Assembly (NCBI GenBank): GCA_029298735.1
Contig: JANSLP010000504.1
Location: 1 to 16,629, forward strand
DNA length: 16,629 bases
Source: Ophiostoma sp. CBS 140.51
Lineage: Eukaryota; Ascomycota; Sordariomycetes; Ophiostomatales; Ophiostomataceae
Reading direction: 5' to 3'
This document shows, piece after piece, positions 1 through 10,512 of this stretch (its first letter is position 1; each line of letters begins with the position of its first letter). Made by a program: the position numbers and the translations under genes. The notes beneath the pieces were generated by a model. The model ran no database searches, was not told the origin of the DNA, and saw only the letters and a list, made by a program, of their open reading frames with translations.

Positions 1-1524
1 ATTTACGACATGGCGTGTATTTGATTCTCATATATCTCTTGCTTGTTTCCTTTGAGTTCTCTTTTTTTACTACTGCGTTTTGGATAGGCGTTGCATTTGT
101 TTGTTGGTTGCTTTCCCCATCAATTCTTTTCTGCCATGTTGAACGCTGCTGACCAGGGAGCCAGGGTCCTTTTCTCATCAACGGTTGGTTTGGAGCCCCA
201 TTGTTTTAGGGGAATTCCCAGCCCTACTGTGCAAAGTCTTGCCAAGGACGCAACTGCCGTTGCTGATCTCCTTGGCCTTTTGAGCCTCATACCTGAATCC
301 TGGCACAAAAAAGACTGTAATGCAATTCAGCTGCGACTGATATCATGCGACAAAATTACAGCACTGTAACTAATTCATGTTCTATCCTACTTTGACGTAA
401 GCTTGCGTGACTCGAGACGTGTTTAATTCCCGGTCTGTAGAGGAGTCAATTCCTACCAGACAAAACCACAAAGACACATCGTGGGTCCTCTGCGCGACAT
501 ATGTGTGATGCATTTGTAAGGCTTGATTGCCCCTATCTGCTTGCATGCGACAGAGAAAAAGAGAAGAGACAATAGCCCACGTGCTCACTTCCCTGTCAGC
601 TCTGACACGGGTGCCGAAGCAAACGGAAAGTATTTTACCATGAGGCTTACGCTGTTTGCACCAAGACCACCCAAAATCCTGGGAAAGGATTGCACTGGAC
701 CCCTGCGTTTTTGTTTGAATACGAGGGCCGCTAACGCGATATAACTCTAACAATAACCCTGTTGAGGGGCATGGGCCCAGTGGGGACTGCAATGCGAGCT
801 GCCGGTTGTCCCGCGCTTTTCTTTTTCTTCTTCTCTTTCCTTCCCTCCTCATCTTTCCTTACCCGTTTTGCCTTTCCCAGGGCCCACGCAAAGGTACCGA
901 AAGAAAAGTCCAGAAGAAAAGGATGGCGCTTGCACGAGTAATGCATAATTTATGGGGTATGTGACGATTCTCTTGAGCTACTTCCAGGCAGCCGTCAAAA
1001 GACAACGCCCGGCCACATTGTGACGGGTAAAGGGGTAAAGAAGGTCAACTCCGTTAGGAAGAAAAAAGTCTCCTCAAGCATGGGGACTCAAAGACACTGA
1101 ATGACAAGCTGGAGCCGCAAACCACACCTGGAGCCGTGCCCCATCGTCGCATTTTCGGTCAGATCCTGCGGGACCAGATTCCCTGCTGCTTCCCATCCTT
1201 TTTTTACTCCGGACGGTCGTATTTTTCTGAAGCTTGTTGCCCGACGAGCCACAGGATTTTACGAGCGGTCGACTGCCCCTTTTAAACATCGACGAGCAAC
1301 GCGGAGTTCTTACCTTCGTCAAAATGGTGAAAAGCAAAGCATGCGCCCGACTTTGTCTTTTCGTGGACAACAACGACGACAAGCACGATGATGTCTGAAC
1401 TTCCACGCGACTGAGCAACACAACATGCGCATTTAGACTTACAATGCCTCCATCTCCATCTTGAATCGACTAGACCGTCGTCCAAACCGACTCATTCCCT
1501 TCACCTCCTCTCCTCCTAAGAGAC
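1..1524. other. Upstream intergenic region, no supportable gene
   Basis: No reading frame here has a recognisable domain. The longest ones are Arg/Lys- or Ser-rich and overlap each other on both strands, as expected of noncoding DNA. A pyrimidine-rich tract on the + strand lies at about 818-865 (runs of CTTT, TTCT and CCTT). Such tracts are common in fungal promoters and 5' leaders, and this one may belong to the glycosyltransferase gene starting at 1525, about 660 bp away. Short AGGGG/CCCCT-like motifs occur near 753 and 1030 but are too short to call stress-response elements. The first few hundred bases could be the flank of a gene outside the window; nothing proves this. Confidence 0.5.
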
Positions 1525-2962
1525 ATGGGCACCTCGCGTGCCCGCGCCCGTGCCTGGCGGCGCGCGCTGTTTCTATTCGCCGCCCTTGCCTTGACCTACT
1601 GCATGCTGCCACTCGACAATACCTGCCGACTGGCCGTCCGGCGACTGTTCTACATCCCCCAACAGCGCACCTTCTCACGCGAGCAGCTCCTGTCAAGGAC
1701 CGCACCCCACCCCGTGGACCTGGCTACGGACGTTGCGTTAATCATCAAGACGGGATTTGGAACACGGGACCGGCTGCCCGGGACGTTGACGTTTCTTGAT
1801 GGCAAGGATGACAACGACACTGAGGCTGATAATGGACACATTTTCGGCAGCATCTTACTGGTGGGTGACTTTGCAACACAGCCAGGGCAACATTACAGCT
1901 GCAACGGAGAGGAGCTGCCGGTAAACGACGTCGTGGGCCTCACAATTCAACGCGCCGGACCCGTTCCCAACACCAAAAAGAACCCAACGAAGCTCGGCAA
2001 CTACACCATCCTCCAAAACGCCATTAATGACGGTGACGATGCTTTGGCACTGTCCCTGTCAAGGCAGTTTGGCTGGGAGCTGGATGCCATGAAGGTGAGA
2101 TACCCCCGCCTCTTCAATGTTTCCTTGACTCTATTCTGACATGATGCAGTTCATCTCTAGCCTCGAGCTCGCCTACCATACTTTTCCCGACAAGAAGTGG
2201 TACATTCTCGCCGACGACGATACCTACCTCGTGCGCCCCGCCCTGCGCAAATTCCTCGGCCAGTTTCACTCCGACTGCGAACACTACCTGGGCAACGCTG
2301 TTGGCGGATGGGAGGGTCGCTTTGGCCACGGAGGCTCTTCCATCATGCTGTCACAGGGAGCTATGCGCCGACTTTTTTTTGACCACCCCCGAACAGCCAC
2401 TGAGGCACACCGCACGGCCCTGACGACAGGCATGGGCGACTCCCTACTCGCCAACACATTGATGAAGGTTGGAATCTACATTGCTGAAGAGCACAGTCCT
2501 CTTTTCAACGGTGAAACACCCGAAACGACGAAGATTCGACCAGACCGGTTCTGTCTGCCGGTCCTGACGTTCCATAGCCTCCGGTCACCGGGGCAGACGC
2601 TGGAGGTGAACCGTGTGCTTCGAAAACGGACACAGCCGATACTCTGGCGGGACATTTGGACAATGTACGGTGGCCCATCCCTCGAGTCATTTATTATGAC
2701 GCCCCACCGTGTCAACTGGGACCATGTTGGATCTCTGGACGAACACACAACGACAGTACGTGGTGTCAAGGAAGCTCGAGACTGTCAAAAACTCTGTGAT
2801 TCTCGCAAAGAGGGGTGTATGGCATGGCGATGGGAGCAAAACACAAATCTCTGTCACCAGAGCCCATGGATGATTGTGGGAAAGAAGGCCGAGGGAAAGA
2901 TATCAGGCTTAAATCTACGGCTTGTACGAAAATTGGGAGATGCCTGTGATGACGGACCATGA
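1525..2962 (+). CDS. GT31/Fringe-like glycosyltransferase, type II membrane protein with PAN/apple-like tail
   Basis: Predicted to transfer a sugar from a nucleotide-sugar donor to a glycan or glycoprotein in the Golgi lumen; donor and acceptor cannot be read from sequence. Exons are 1525-2094 and 2150-2962, with a 55-nt phase-0 intron (GTGAGA...GATGCAG), giving 460 residues. The N-terminus has an Arg-rich stretch, then a hydrophobic segment at about 14-29, as in a signal anchor. The metal-binding motif is ADDDTY (residues 211-216) after KKWYIL, and FGHGGSS (248-254) matches the conserved glycine loop of Fringe/C1GALT-type enzymes. GDSLLANTL (286-294) fits the region holding the usual catalytic acid. 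The last 75 residues carry Cys402, 406, 413 and 425 in a PAN/apple-like spacing, suggesting a carbohydrate or protein contact module. The start is the first ATG before the anchor. Without splicing the first frame would end at 2139, just before the catalytic motif. Family is fairly sure; subfamily is not. Confidence 0.87.
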
Positions 2963-4102
2963 TTTTGATAAAAGTAAACGTTGTAAAATAGTACAATAGA
3001 CGTCTGATACCCATTGAGCTGCCACGTAACGTAGCCAGGTCGTCCTAGTTAAGCTTTTTGTCAGGCACAACGCCAAGCCGCCAAGCGACTGTCAACGTGC
3101 AGCAGTGGATTCTTGAACAGTTGTGTGGAACATGCTGGCAACACAGAATTGAATATACTGTGTAAATAGAACGTAGATGATGTCACGACACTAGGGCAGT
3201 ATCCGACAAACATACTGGTTCTTTTTCTACCTTTCTTTTTACTCCACCCCTGTCTTGTAAGCCAGTACGCCGTCCAAGTATCAAATTATTCAATACCACC
3301 TATGGCATATTCTCAAACATCTGCAAAAAGTGCTGTCGGCCCATAAATCACAAAGCAGACTCTTGCACCCAGAACAGCAATCATGTGTGCTTATTTATCA
3401 TAATCTGTCTTCTGTTTTAAATTCAGGATTTGCTAAACATACCAACGGCTTAAGAGTCAAGCCAGACGCTTCCTTGTTTATCCACTAGTAATTCTTTGAC
3501 GACAATCCATAGAATATAGCTCAAACCTCCTGAACAGACAAATGGCCCTCACTTATCCATTACCATTGGCTTCGACATGATGAACAGGTATTTCTCCCAC
3601 CAACATGCAAGAATGGACTAAGACGAGACTTTATTTACGGCAGACATGATAGAGCATCGATGTGGAACTGGGACGACTCAGACAATTTGAAGACCCGAAC
3701 TAGAGACCCGAACTTTATCAAATTAAACCTGGTAGACTTACAGACTAATAGCGTAGCTACAGGTATCTAAATCCAAGGTGAGTGACAGGTCAAGTTTCAA
3801 CGCCAGGATGTGACCACCTACCAGTGAGGGTAAATACATGCAGCACCACCACGGCACCAAAACCGCAGTCAAGAAAGATGGTATGTATTGTCGGGGAAAA
3901 CCTAGCTGACTTCTGAATTGTTGCAAGAATGGGCTACATGTTAGAGTACTCTTAAATTAAAATCTTTCTACAAACATGTCTATAGCATTTAATTCACTTT
4001 TATTCAGTGGGAGACAATGGCAAGACTACATTGCCTGTCACCGGCATTAAGGAATAAGTGAGCTTATTGTATATCGACAGGTTTCTACCTGAAGCAACAA
4101 GG
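2963..4102. other. AT-rich intergenic region between converging genes
   Basis: This 1.1-kb gap separates the stop codon of the + strand glycosyltransferase from the stop codon of the - strand NLR-like gene, so it should hold both 3' untranslated regions. It is visibly AT-rich and stop-rich in all frames. The only long-ish frame (3738-3926, - strand) has no recognisable motif. I see no transposase, terminal repeats or RNA gene. A short 13-nt tandem repeat at 3691-3714 is listed separately. Confidence 0.6.
3691..3714. repeat. Short tandem repeat, two copies of an 11-nt word at 13-nt spacing
   Basis: The word AGACCCGAACT occurs at 3691-3701 and again, identically, at 3704-3714, separated by AG. 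It lies in the converging 3' region and overlaps no gene. Two copies are enough to see a duplication but not to assign a role; replication slippage is the simplest origin. Confidence 0.6.
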
Positions 4103-7100
4103 TTACACAGTACCGCCTGCTTGCTGAGTCTCGGCGTGCTTGCGGAACATATTTTGCACACTCAATTTAGCCACCTTCAGTGCCTCTCCAAAAACATCCC
4201 TCGACGCAAATTTGCATGTCCGAGCCTCCATAGCGGTCTTATAGTCGCCCGTGAGCAACCTAAGATCGACATCAGCTCCTTCTTGTAACAGAAACTCAAC
4301 GAAGTCGTCTTTGTTATGGCGAATTGCAGCGGCAAGAGCACTACCATATATCCCGACCTTGGGAAGGTGGTTCACATCGGCGCCTTTCTCTATGAGATAT
4401 TTGGCTGTTTCAATGTCGCCCTTTGCAGCAGCCGCACACAAGGGACTTCCGTAGTCCCCGCAAATTAACTGCTGGTCGATGTCGGCGCCGTTCTCAACCA
4501 AAATCCTCACAATGTCGAGTACCTCTCCCAGGGCGGCAGCAACGAGAGGACTACCGTATATACCGACTTCTGGTAACATTGATATGCTGGCATCGTTTGC
4601 AAGTAGGAGCTGAACCGCAGCTACTGGTCGCCCTTCAGAAGCAGCTGTCAATGCAGTACCAACGTGGCCACACTTCAATCGTGCATCCACAAGAGCTCCA
4701 TTTTGTATGAGGTACTCAATAATATCTGTTCTGCCCCAGGTAGCAGAAGCAGCAAGGGCGCTTCCATAGATGCCGAGATCAGACAGATGGTTAATGTTAG
4801 CACCACGCCCGACAAGATATTGAACTACTTCCAATTCACCAGAACATGCCGCGGCTTCAAGGGCACTGCCAAAACAGCCGCACTGCAGAGTAAGATTGAC
4901 GTCGGCTCCCAGTTCGCATAGAAAGCGAATTGTGCTTAGTTTTGATGAGGCAGCGGCAGCGACAAGGGCACTCCCGTAACAACCGGTCTGTAGTACCATG
5001 TTCATGTCGGCTCCGTGACGACAAAGGGTCTGACAAATGCCGGTGTGATTTCTCCCTGAAGCAGCCGCAAGAGCGCTTCCATACATTGTGGACTGGAGCA
5101 TCGCATTCACATCGGCGCCCAGGTCAATTAGGTGTTGAACGATCTCTTCATGTCCATAATACACTGCTGCTGCAAGGGCACTTCCGTGCTGTCCACCCTG
5201 CTGGTTGACATCGCATCCTCTCTTGACAATTTCATCGCAGATGGGTCGAGAGCCGGACTCTGCGGCAAGCACTAGGGTAGTCTCGCCATCGATGCTTATT
5301 TGCGAGAGATCCACTTCTGAGCTATTCCACCAGTCCTTCAAAACGTTGAAAAAAGAGGCCCGGCAGATTATCAGACTATTGTGGTCCGGGGGAGAGATGC
5401 TTGATATTGGCATCCATTCATCATCTGCAATACGCATTAAGTCCCATCGGACACGGCAATGAGAAGTGCTGTTGTCGAACCAATGGTGGTAATATTCGCT
5501 GCTTTTTGTCGGAGATCCAAGAAACTTCTTTAAACGGCAAGAATGGACAGAGTCTTGCGTTTCAAGGCCCTCTTGTTTTCGGACATGAACTACCCAGTTC
5601 ATGTGGGTATAACATGCAAAGGGTTCCCGGCTCTGCATCCCGCTGATATTATGTGACCCCATGAGAAAACTAAGGCACACCTTTGCAACATCGCAATGGG
5701 CTTGCACGAGTGTCCAGTGATGCGATTCGAAGTATTCCGTCACAGACAAGTGTGAGAACCTCCACACCCCTCTTGAACTGTCAAAAACCAGAAGGTTCTT
5801 GCAGATACTGAGCAGAGTAGCTTGATCTACTTCGTCAGATAGATTTTCGCTATCTTCTGGATCCCAACGAACCGCTTCAAGAAGTTCGCCGTTGCTTAGA
5901 GGATCTGCAGCGCACGCAACCCACTTGAAAGCACGGTCGGCGATTGCTTTGTCGTTGCGATCGCCTGAAGCAATTTCATCATATATCTCGTCATAGGCTG
6001 CCTTGAGACTCTCAGGAAGTTTCCCAAGTCGGTTTCTCATGGCGGATTGTGTTTTCTGTTCAAGCAGCTGCTTTATCTGCAAATATGCCCATTGAAACCT
6101 GGTATACATCAGTAAGGTTGTTGGTAACATTAGGCATGTAAAAAACGACCAATACATACATTCCCTGACTCTGATTCAGAAGAGTTGTTTCAATCTCATC
6201 ACAAAGTATAGTGGGTATGTCCTTCCACACGGAATGTTCGACAATTTCTTCGTGGACAAATTTCTTGATGTCGTCGCTGTTGTCCGTGGCTTGGATCTCG
6301 ATGTTGGGAAAATCATTGAAGAGTTTCCGGATATCGCCCTCTGGGCGACTAGATATGAAGAGACAGAACGGCTTTTTGACTCGAGCTAGTAGCGTCTTGA
6401 TTGTCTTCATGATGAAAATGCGTGACTCAAGCTCACATTCGTCGAGAGCGTCAAGAACTATCGTTGTCTTGTCGTAAAATTCAATGGAATTGAGGATTTG
6501 AGTCTTGCATTGCTCCATACCCAGGTCCTGTCCTCTACTTCGGGACTCTTGCCAGAGGCCCCGAAGGTGCTTTTGGACCAGTTTGGGTTGTCCTGCGACA
6601 GCTGCAAGTTGGCGTGCATAGCTTTGGAAAATAGAGAGCGGCTTCCGTCTCTCTTCCTCGTTTCTATTGCAGTAGAAGAATGCAAAGCCTTCCTTTTTGC
6701 TGGGATCATCATGTAAACGACTTTGGATGTGGTCGATGACTCGCGACGTCAAGTACGTTTTTCCAGCACCAGCTGGGATATGTTAGCAGTAAAGAAGTTG
6801 ACAACAGGAGGGGGAAAGAGTGTTGAGAAGAAGAATACTTACGGATGCCATGAAGCCACAGGACCATAGATGTGTCTTTTGTCTCCCAGTCGCGGAAAAG
6901 TTTTGTTTGGATCAACCACTCGCATGTATTAGGCGTCCTCTTTTCCTTGACTGCGGTGTGATTTTTGCCATACTGTATGGGTGACATCCATTCGAGGATT
7001 GTAAGTCGCTCATCATCCTCCATTCGCTCAAAATGTTCGAGAGAAATCGCGCTGTCGAGTGTGATGTCAGCATATTGTTATCCTACGACATAAAGGGCGA

Positions 7101-7520
7101 GCCCACTCACGTGTGGTCAATTGTCAAAGACGCGCTGAGATTGTTGCGATGCTGCTGGAAGGACCGCAAAATTTTCTCAGCCTCCTTCTTTTCGAGTGGC
7201 CATTTTAAGCGGCTTCGACTGAACCGGTGTTGGTGCAAGTCCCCGGATTTGGTGACCAGCTCTGCTTTCAACTTGTCAAGTTCAGAAGCACAAGCCTCGA
7301 CACTACGGGACAGTTTCTGCGATGCTTGTAGTCTGTCCTTGTAAGGACCTTTCAGGAGATCAGTTGCCCCTTTAAGTATCGCCTCAAGGCTCTCGAGCTC
7401 GTCCTGTAGCCGGCTAATGTCGACCGGTGCATCTTTGACACCTTTGGCGTAGTCGTAGCATAGGGTCAAGACTTGCTCTGTGATCTGAACCACAGCGATC
7501 ACGCTGGCGGCGGTGTCCAT
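4103..7520 (-). CDS. NLR-like STAND protein: Helo-like N-terminus, NACHT NTPase, ankyrin repeats
   Basis: A cytosolic sensor-type protein; related fungal NLRs control heterokaryon incompatibility and cell death. Exons (- strand) are 7520-7111, 7051-6843, 6772-6160 and 6098-4103. Introns are 59, 70 and 61 nt, all phases agree, and the product has 1075 residues. Residues 1-130, opening MDTAASVIAVVQITEQ, resemble the fungal STAND N-terminal (Helo-like) family. The P-loop GIPGAGKT (205-212) is assembled across intron 2. The Walker B stretch is TTIVLDALDEC (309-319) and the ISSRPEG motif is at 346-352. MFQWAYLQ (411-418), at the usual NACHT end, is assembled across intron 3. A winged-helix-like region follows (about 430-560), then ankyrin repeats from about 682 to 1040. 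The start at 7520 is the first ATG; the frame stays open to 7580, where the first start-like codon is TTG. All key NTPase motifs are present and no frame break is seen. It is divergent from the HET gene. Confidence 0.88.
4238..5287 (-). repeat. Coding ankyrin repeat array with constant 105-bp period
   Basis: Within the last exon of the NLR-like gene, the conserved glycine of the GSAL/GSPL/GTAL motif recurs at residues 716, 751, 786, 821, 856, 891, 926, 961 and 996, exactly 35 residues apart. A decayed copy (KTAM) follows at 1031 and a less regular one (TTLVLAA) precedes at about 685. No insertion or deletion interrupts the phase. Usual ankyrin repeats are about 33 residues, so each unit carries two extra residues in the loop. 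The DNA copies have clearly diverged, so this is not a very recent expansion. Confidence 0.9.
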
Positions 7521-8736
7521 CGTGCCATATATGCACACATCCCGGATGGGTGTGGCGTGGAGATGAAGTGACAATTCCAACTGTGGTGTAAAGATGAAGA
7601 GTGAGAATCAACAAAGTGAAACGATATGTGTCTTGTAGATGAAAACAAAAAGCGATGGACATCCAAATACAAGTTACGAAAAGAGGGGGAATGTGTGGAC
7701 TGAGCGGCATTAGGCGAGCGGACGCCTGACATGAGTCAAATTGCGGCTGAAAATGTGCGTCCAATGATCTCTTAGTATGCAGGTCGCCTTTTCTCTGTGC
7801 GGTAAACAGCACGTGTTTTTGTTGATTTTATCATGTGGTATACTGAGGTGAGCGACATACTCAAACTGCGTCAGATGACCATATATCAGAGAGAAAATGC
7901 CAAAAAAAAAAAGTTCAAAGCTTGGTTAAAATAGTGTTTTTCTGAGTGCTTGTTGTATGCCGTTATGTGAATACCATGCTCGGAAGGAGCCATTGAGTGT
8001 TGCTCCACATAACAAAACTTTCCACTTCCCGCAAACGCAAAACACTAATAATTGGACGGGCCGGGCCTTCTTTGAACATAAAAAAGCTGTTACAAGACCA
8101 ATGCAAAAGGAATGAAAAATAGGGCAGTCAACAGCTCATTTCTCTGTGTCCTTTTTCGCCTTTGATACACAACATGCTGTCAAGATTGAATTTGCGCTGT
8201 CATCGTGTTGCCGAGAAATGTTATGCAGCATATTGTTGGCCAATGAGGCGTTGAACCGCGGTGGCCTGGCCATGCATATTGTGTATGTGCCCTGCATATG
8301 ATCGCCTTTTGGCACGAAGAGAGGCGACGTAAACATACAAAGACTCAAGAAGAACAGCATGTTTTTCCTGTATATTCCTCCAGCCGACGTTCCAGTATCT
8401 GTTCAAGTGTTAGTCCATTTGTTTACTTTGGCGAGCTCGTTTTGCTGCCTAGAAGCAGTTGTTCGGGCTGCTTATTCTCGTCTGTCAACCTTGCAGGGTT
8501 GTTCCCCTGCCCCGCGCGTTGCCCCCCTTTTCTTGCGTTTTGCCAAGAGCCACTTGGTTCAAATTTCAGTGTGTTTGAACTTTCTTGAGATGCTTTGATT
8601 CTGGTGAGTATTTTACTGTTCCTACAGACATCCAGTAATACTCTACCTTGGTGCCCATCCTCCAACCGACATTTCTGCACTTTCACACTGGACATAAACC
8701 ACAGTCCATATCCAAACTCCACAGGAAACGGAGGCG
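7521..8736. promoter_or_regulatory. Shared upstream region of divergent NLR-like and HET genes
   Basis: This 1.2-kb region lies between two start codons that point away from each other, so it must hold both promoters. Visible elements are an A11 run near 7902, a CCAAT box on the + strand at 8240-8244 and its complement ATTGG at about 8050, both candidates for a Hap/CBF complex. A pyrimidine-rich stretch at about 8370-8580 leads into the HET gene. Upstream ATGs at 8298, 8359 and 8590 (the last followed at once by TGA) could make short upstream reading frames if transcription starts above them. A GTGAGT at 8604 with acceptors at 8704 or 8724 could be an intron in the HET leader. None of these is proven. 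Confidence 0.45.
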
Positions 8737-10512
8737 ATGTCGACGGCCACAACAGGAAGCGCCCCACCTAGGGTGGACAACACACTGCCATACCATGGCA
8801 AGGCAGTCGACAACAACAGCTTGCGGATACTGAGTATCGAGCCTGGAAAAAACGACGAACCAATTGTCTGCAAGCTGGTCGAGGTACCGTTCCGTGACAA
8901 GCCCAAGTTCAACGCTCTGTCATACACATGGGGCGACAGCACGCCCAGCGACCCGAAAATTACCCTCAACGGTTTCCCATTCCGAGTCCGGCAAAACCTG
9001 TACGATGCGCTCATCTTCCTCCGGCAGCACAGTGCCTCTGCTCCCCAGCGGTTCTGGATCGATGCCATCTGCATCAACCAGGACGATGTGGACGAACGAA
9101 ACCGACAGGTGCGCATCATGGACCAGATCTACTTCCGGGCCTCGAGCGTGATTATCTGGTTGGGTCAATCGTACGCCCAAATTGAGGCTTTGGAAAGCGA
9201 CGAGTTTATCCAGCAAAAGAAAGTTTTTGCACAGGTGCAAGTCGATCCGTACTGGGAGCGCGTATGGATCTTGCAAGAAATGACCAAGGCATGGTTGTTG
9301 ACCGTGTCTTATGGGACACAATCGTACACATGGGACAAGTTCCTCGACCAGCTACGCGGATACACTGATGATGGGGGCACCGACCAGTCGAAGACGAATC
9401 CGCTGATCCTGCATCAAACGTTGCGCGGCAAGGAGCAGCGAGGCTCACACAAGCTGATTGATCTTCTCAAGAACCACATCGAAGCCAAATGCACGGATCG
9501 ACACGACAAGATCTATGGTCTCCTAGGCATGGCGACGGACGGTGCTGGCTTCCCCATCGACTATGCCAAGTCCATGCACGAGCTGTGGACGGACACAATG
9601 GTATTTTTGAATGAGAAGAAACTATTGAGCGTCTTGGACAGCTTCGTCTATATTGGTGGCTTGGTGAAGCACCTTCTTCAAGTCGAAGGCGACCAGTTAC
9701 AAACTGCCGCCACGGCATCGACTAAACAGGCCGGCAACACATATCCCGAGCAGCTTGACACGAGCCACCTTATTGATGTCATGCCCGAGAAGCGCCACGT
9801 CCTGGACCGGCTGTCTCGTTCACCTGTACTTCATCCACGGGCTTATTACATGCATGCCACTGTCCTTGGATCTGTGCTTCGTGTTGGCCCCACGACAGAA
9901 TGCATCGTGGGAGAGCCAGATGTGTTGTCGACATGGAAGTCGGCCATCGGGGATCTGTACGATCCTGAAGAGCTGGACGATGCACACTGGGAAAGTGACA
10001 ACTTGCTGCGGACACTCTTGGATACCGATGACGACATGTTGGCCAATTCTTGCAAGAGCCTGCCTTCGACGGTCATCTTCCCACCGGAAACCTTCCCCGT
10101 GAATGCACGCAACGCCGTCGGCATTGAGGTTGAACCAGCTGGCCAAGCGGAGGCAAGCTCTTCGACTCCTGTGGACCCAAAACTCTATTATCTCAAGGCT
10201 CTGTCTGGCATTACTCGCAACAAAATGGGTGTTGCCGCTGGTTTGGTGAAGCCGGGCGATATCATCTGCGAGTACTCGAAAAGAACTCTGATCGTTCGGG
10301 TCTTCCACGAGGGTCCGTTGGCAGGAAAGGCAGCTGTTGTTGGAACAGCTCTCACGACAGAGGAAATTTGTCTCAACAACTCGCACGACTACACACCCAA
10401 TACTGGGCGCATCATTGATCGCTATGCGGACATCTACATCGGCATCGAGGCGCTGTTTACACTGTCAGAGTGGAAGGGTGAATTGAAAGAGGACTCTGAC
10501 GATGACTACTGA
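8737..10512 (+). CDS. HET-domain (heterokaryon incompatibility) protein
   Basis: Proteins with this domain trigger growth arrest or cell death when incompatible fungal cells fuse; many of the large HET family have no known role. The gene is one uninterrupted frame of 591 residues. The HET domain spans about 55-185. It opens with FNALSYTWGD (58-67), continues with RFWIDAICINQDDVDERNRQ (105-124) and SSVIIWLG (136-143), and ends with YWERVWILQEM (172-182). The gap between the WLG and YWERVW blocks is short, making a compact domain. The C-terminal 400 residues have no other known domain. GDIICEYSKRTLIVRV near 505-520 resembles the late region of long HET proteins. The acidic tail ends EDSDDDY. 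It is divergent from the NLR-like gene, and the next + strand gene begins 362 bp downstream. The start is the first in-frame ATG, just ahead of the conserved region. Confidence 0.92.
   Translation: MSTATTGSAPPRVDNTLPYHGKAVDNNSLRILSIEPGKNDEPIVCKLVEVPFRDKPKFNALSYTWGDSTPSDPKITLNGFPFRVRQNLYDALIFLRQHSASAPQRFWIDAICINQDDVDERNRQVRIMDQIYFRASSVIIWLGQSYAQIEALESDEFIQQKKVFAQVQVDPYWERVWILQEMTKAWLLTVSYGTQSYTWDKFLDQLRGYTDDGGTDQSKTNPLILHQTLRGKEQRGSHKLIDLLKNHIEAKCTDRHDKIYGLLGMATDGAGFPIDYAKSMHELWTDTMVFLNEKKLLSVLDSFVYIGGLVKHLLQVEGDQLQTAATASTKQAGNTYPEQLDTSHLIDVMPEKRHVLDRLSRSPVLHPRAYYMHATVLGSVLRVGPTTECIVGEPDVLSTWKSAIGDLYDPEELDDAHWESDNLLRTLLDTDDDMLANSCKSLPSTVIFPPETFPVNARNAVGIEVEPAGQAEASSSTPVDPKLYYLKALSGITRNKMGVAAGLVKPGDIICEYSKRTLIVRVFHEGPLAGKAAVVGTALTTEEICLNNSHDYTPNTGRIIDRYADIYIGIEALFTLSEWKGELKEDSDDDY

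Noticed and set aside
382..852. 156-codon open frame on the - strand upstream of the glycosyltransferase
   Set aside because: Its product is Arg/Lys-rich with no domain, begins opposite a pyrimidine tract that forces basic residues, and overlaps open frames on the other strand. Nothing supports coding.
1101..1391. 96-codon open frame on the + strand just before the glycosyltransferase
   Set aside because: No recognisable motif, Arg/Ser-rich, and mirrored by a longer open frame on the other strand (1074-1421), the usual sign of chance frames in GC-balanced DNA.
2963..4102. Transposon remnant in the AT-rich gap
   Set aside because: No transposase motif, long terminal or inverted repeats, or target duplications are visible. 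AT richness alone fits ordinary 3' intergenic DNA.
7521..7580. Twenty-residue N-terminal extension of the NLR-like protein
   Set aside because: The frame is open to 7580 but has no ATG before 7520; the codon at 7580 is TTG. The M-D-T-A-A-S start also fits the typical opening of the family.
8298..8598. Overlapping open frames of 96 and 79 codons upstream of the HET gene
   Set aside because: Both lie in a pyrimidine-rich leader, are Ser/Pro/Cys/Phe-rich without motifs, and are explained by base composition; they are treated only as possible upstream frames.
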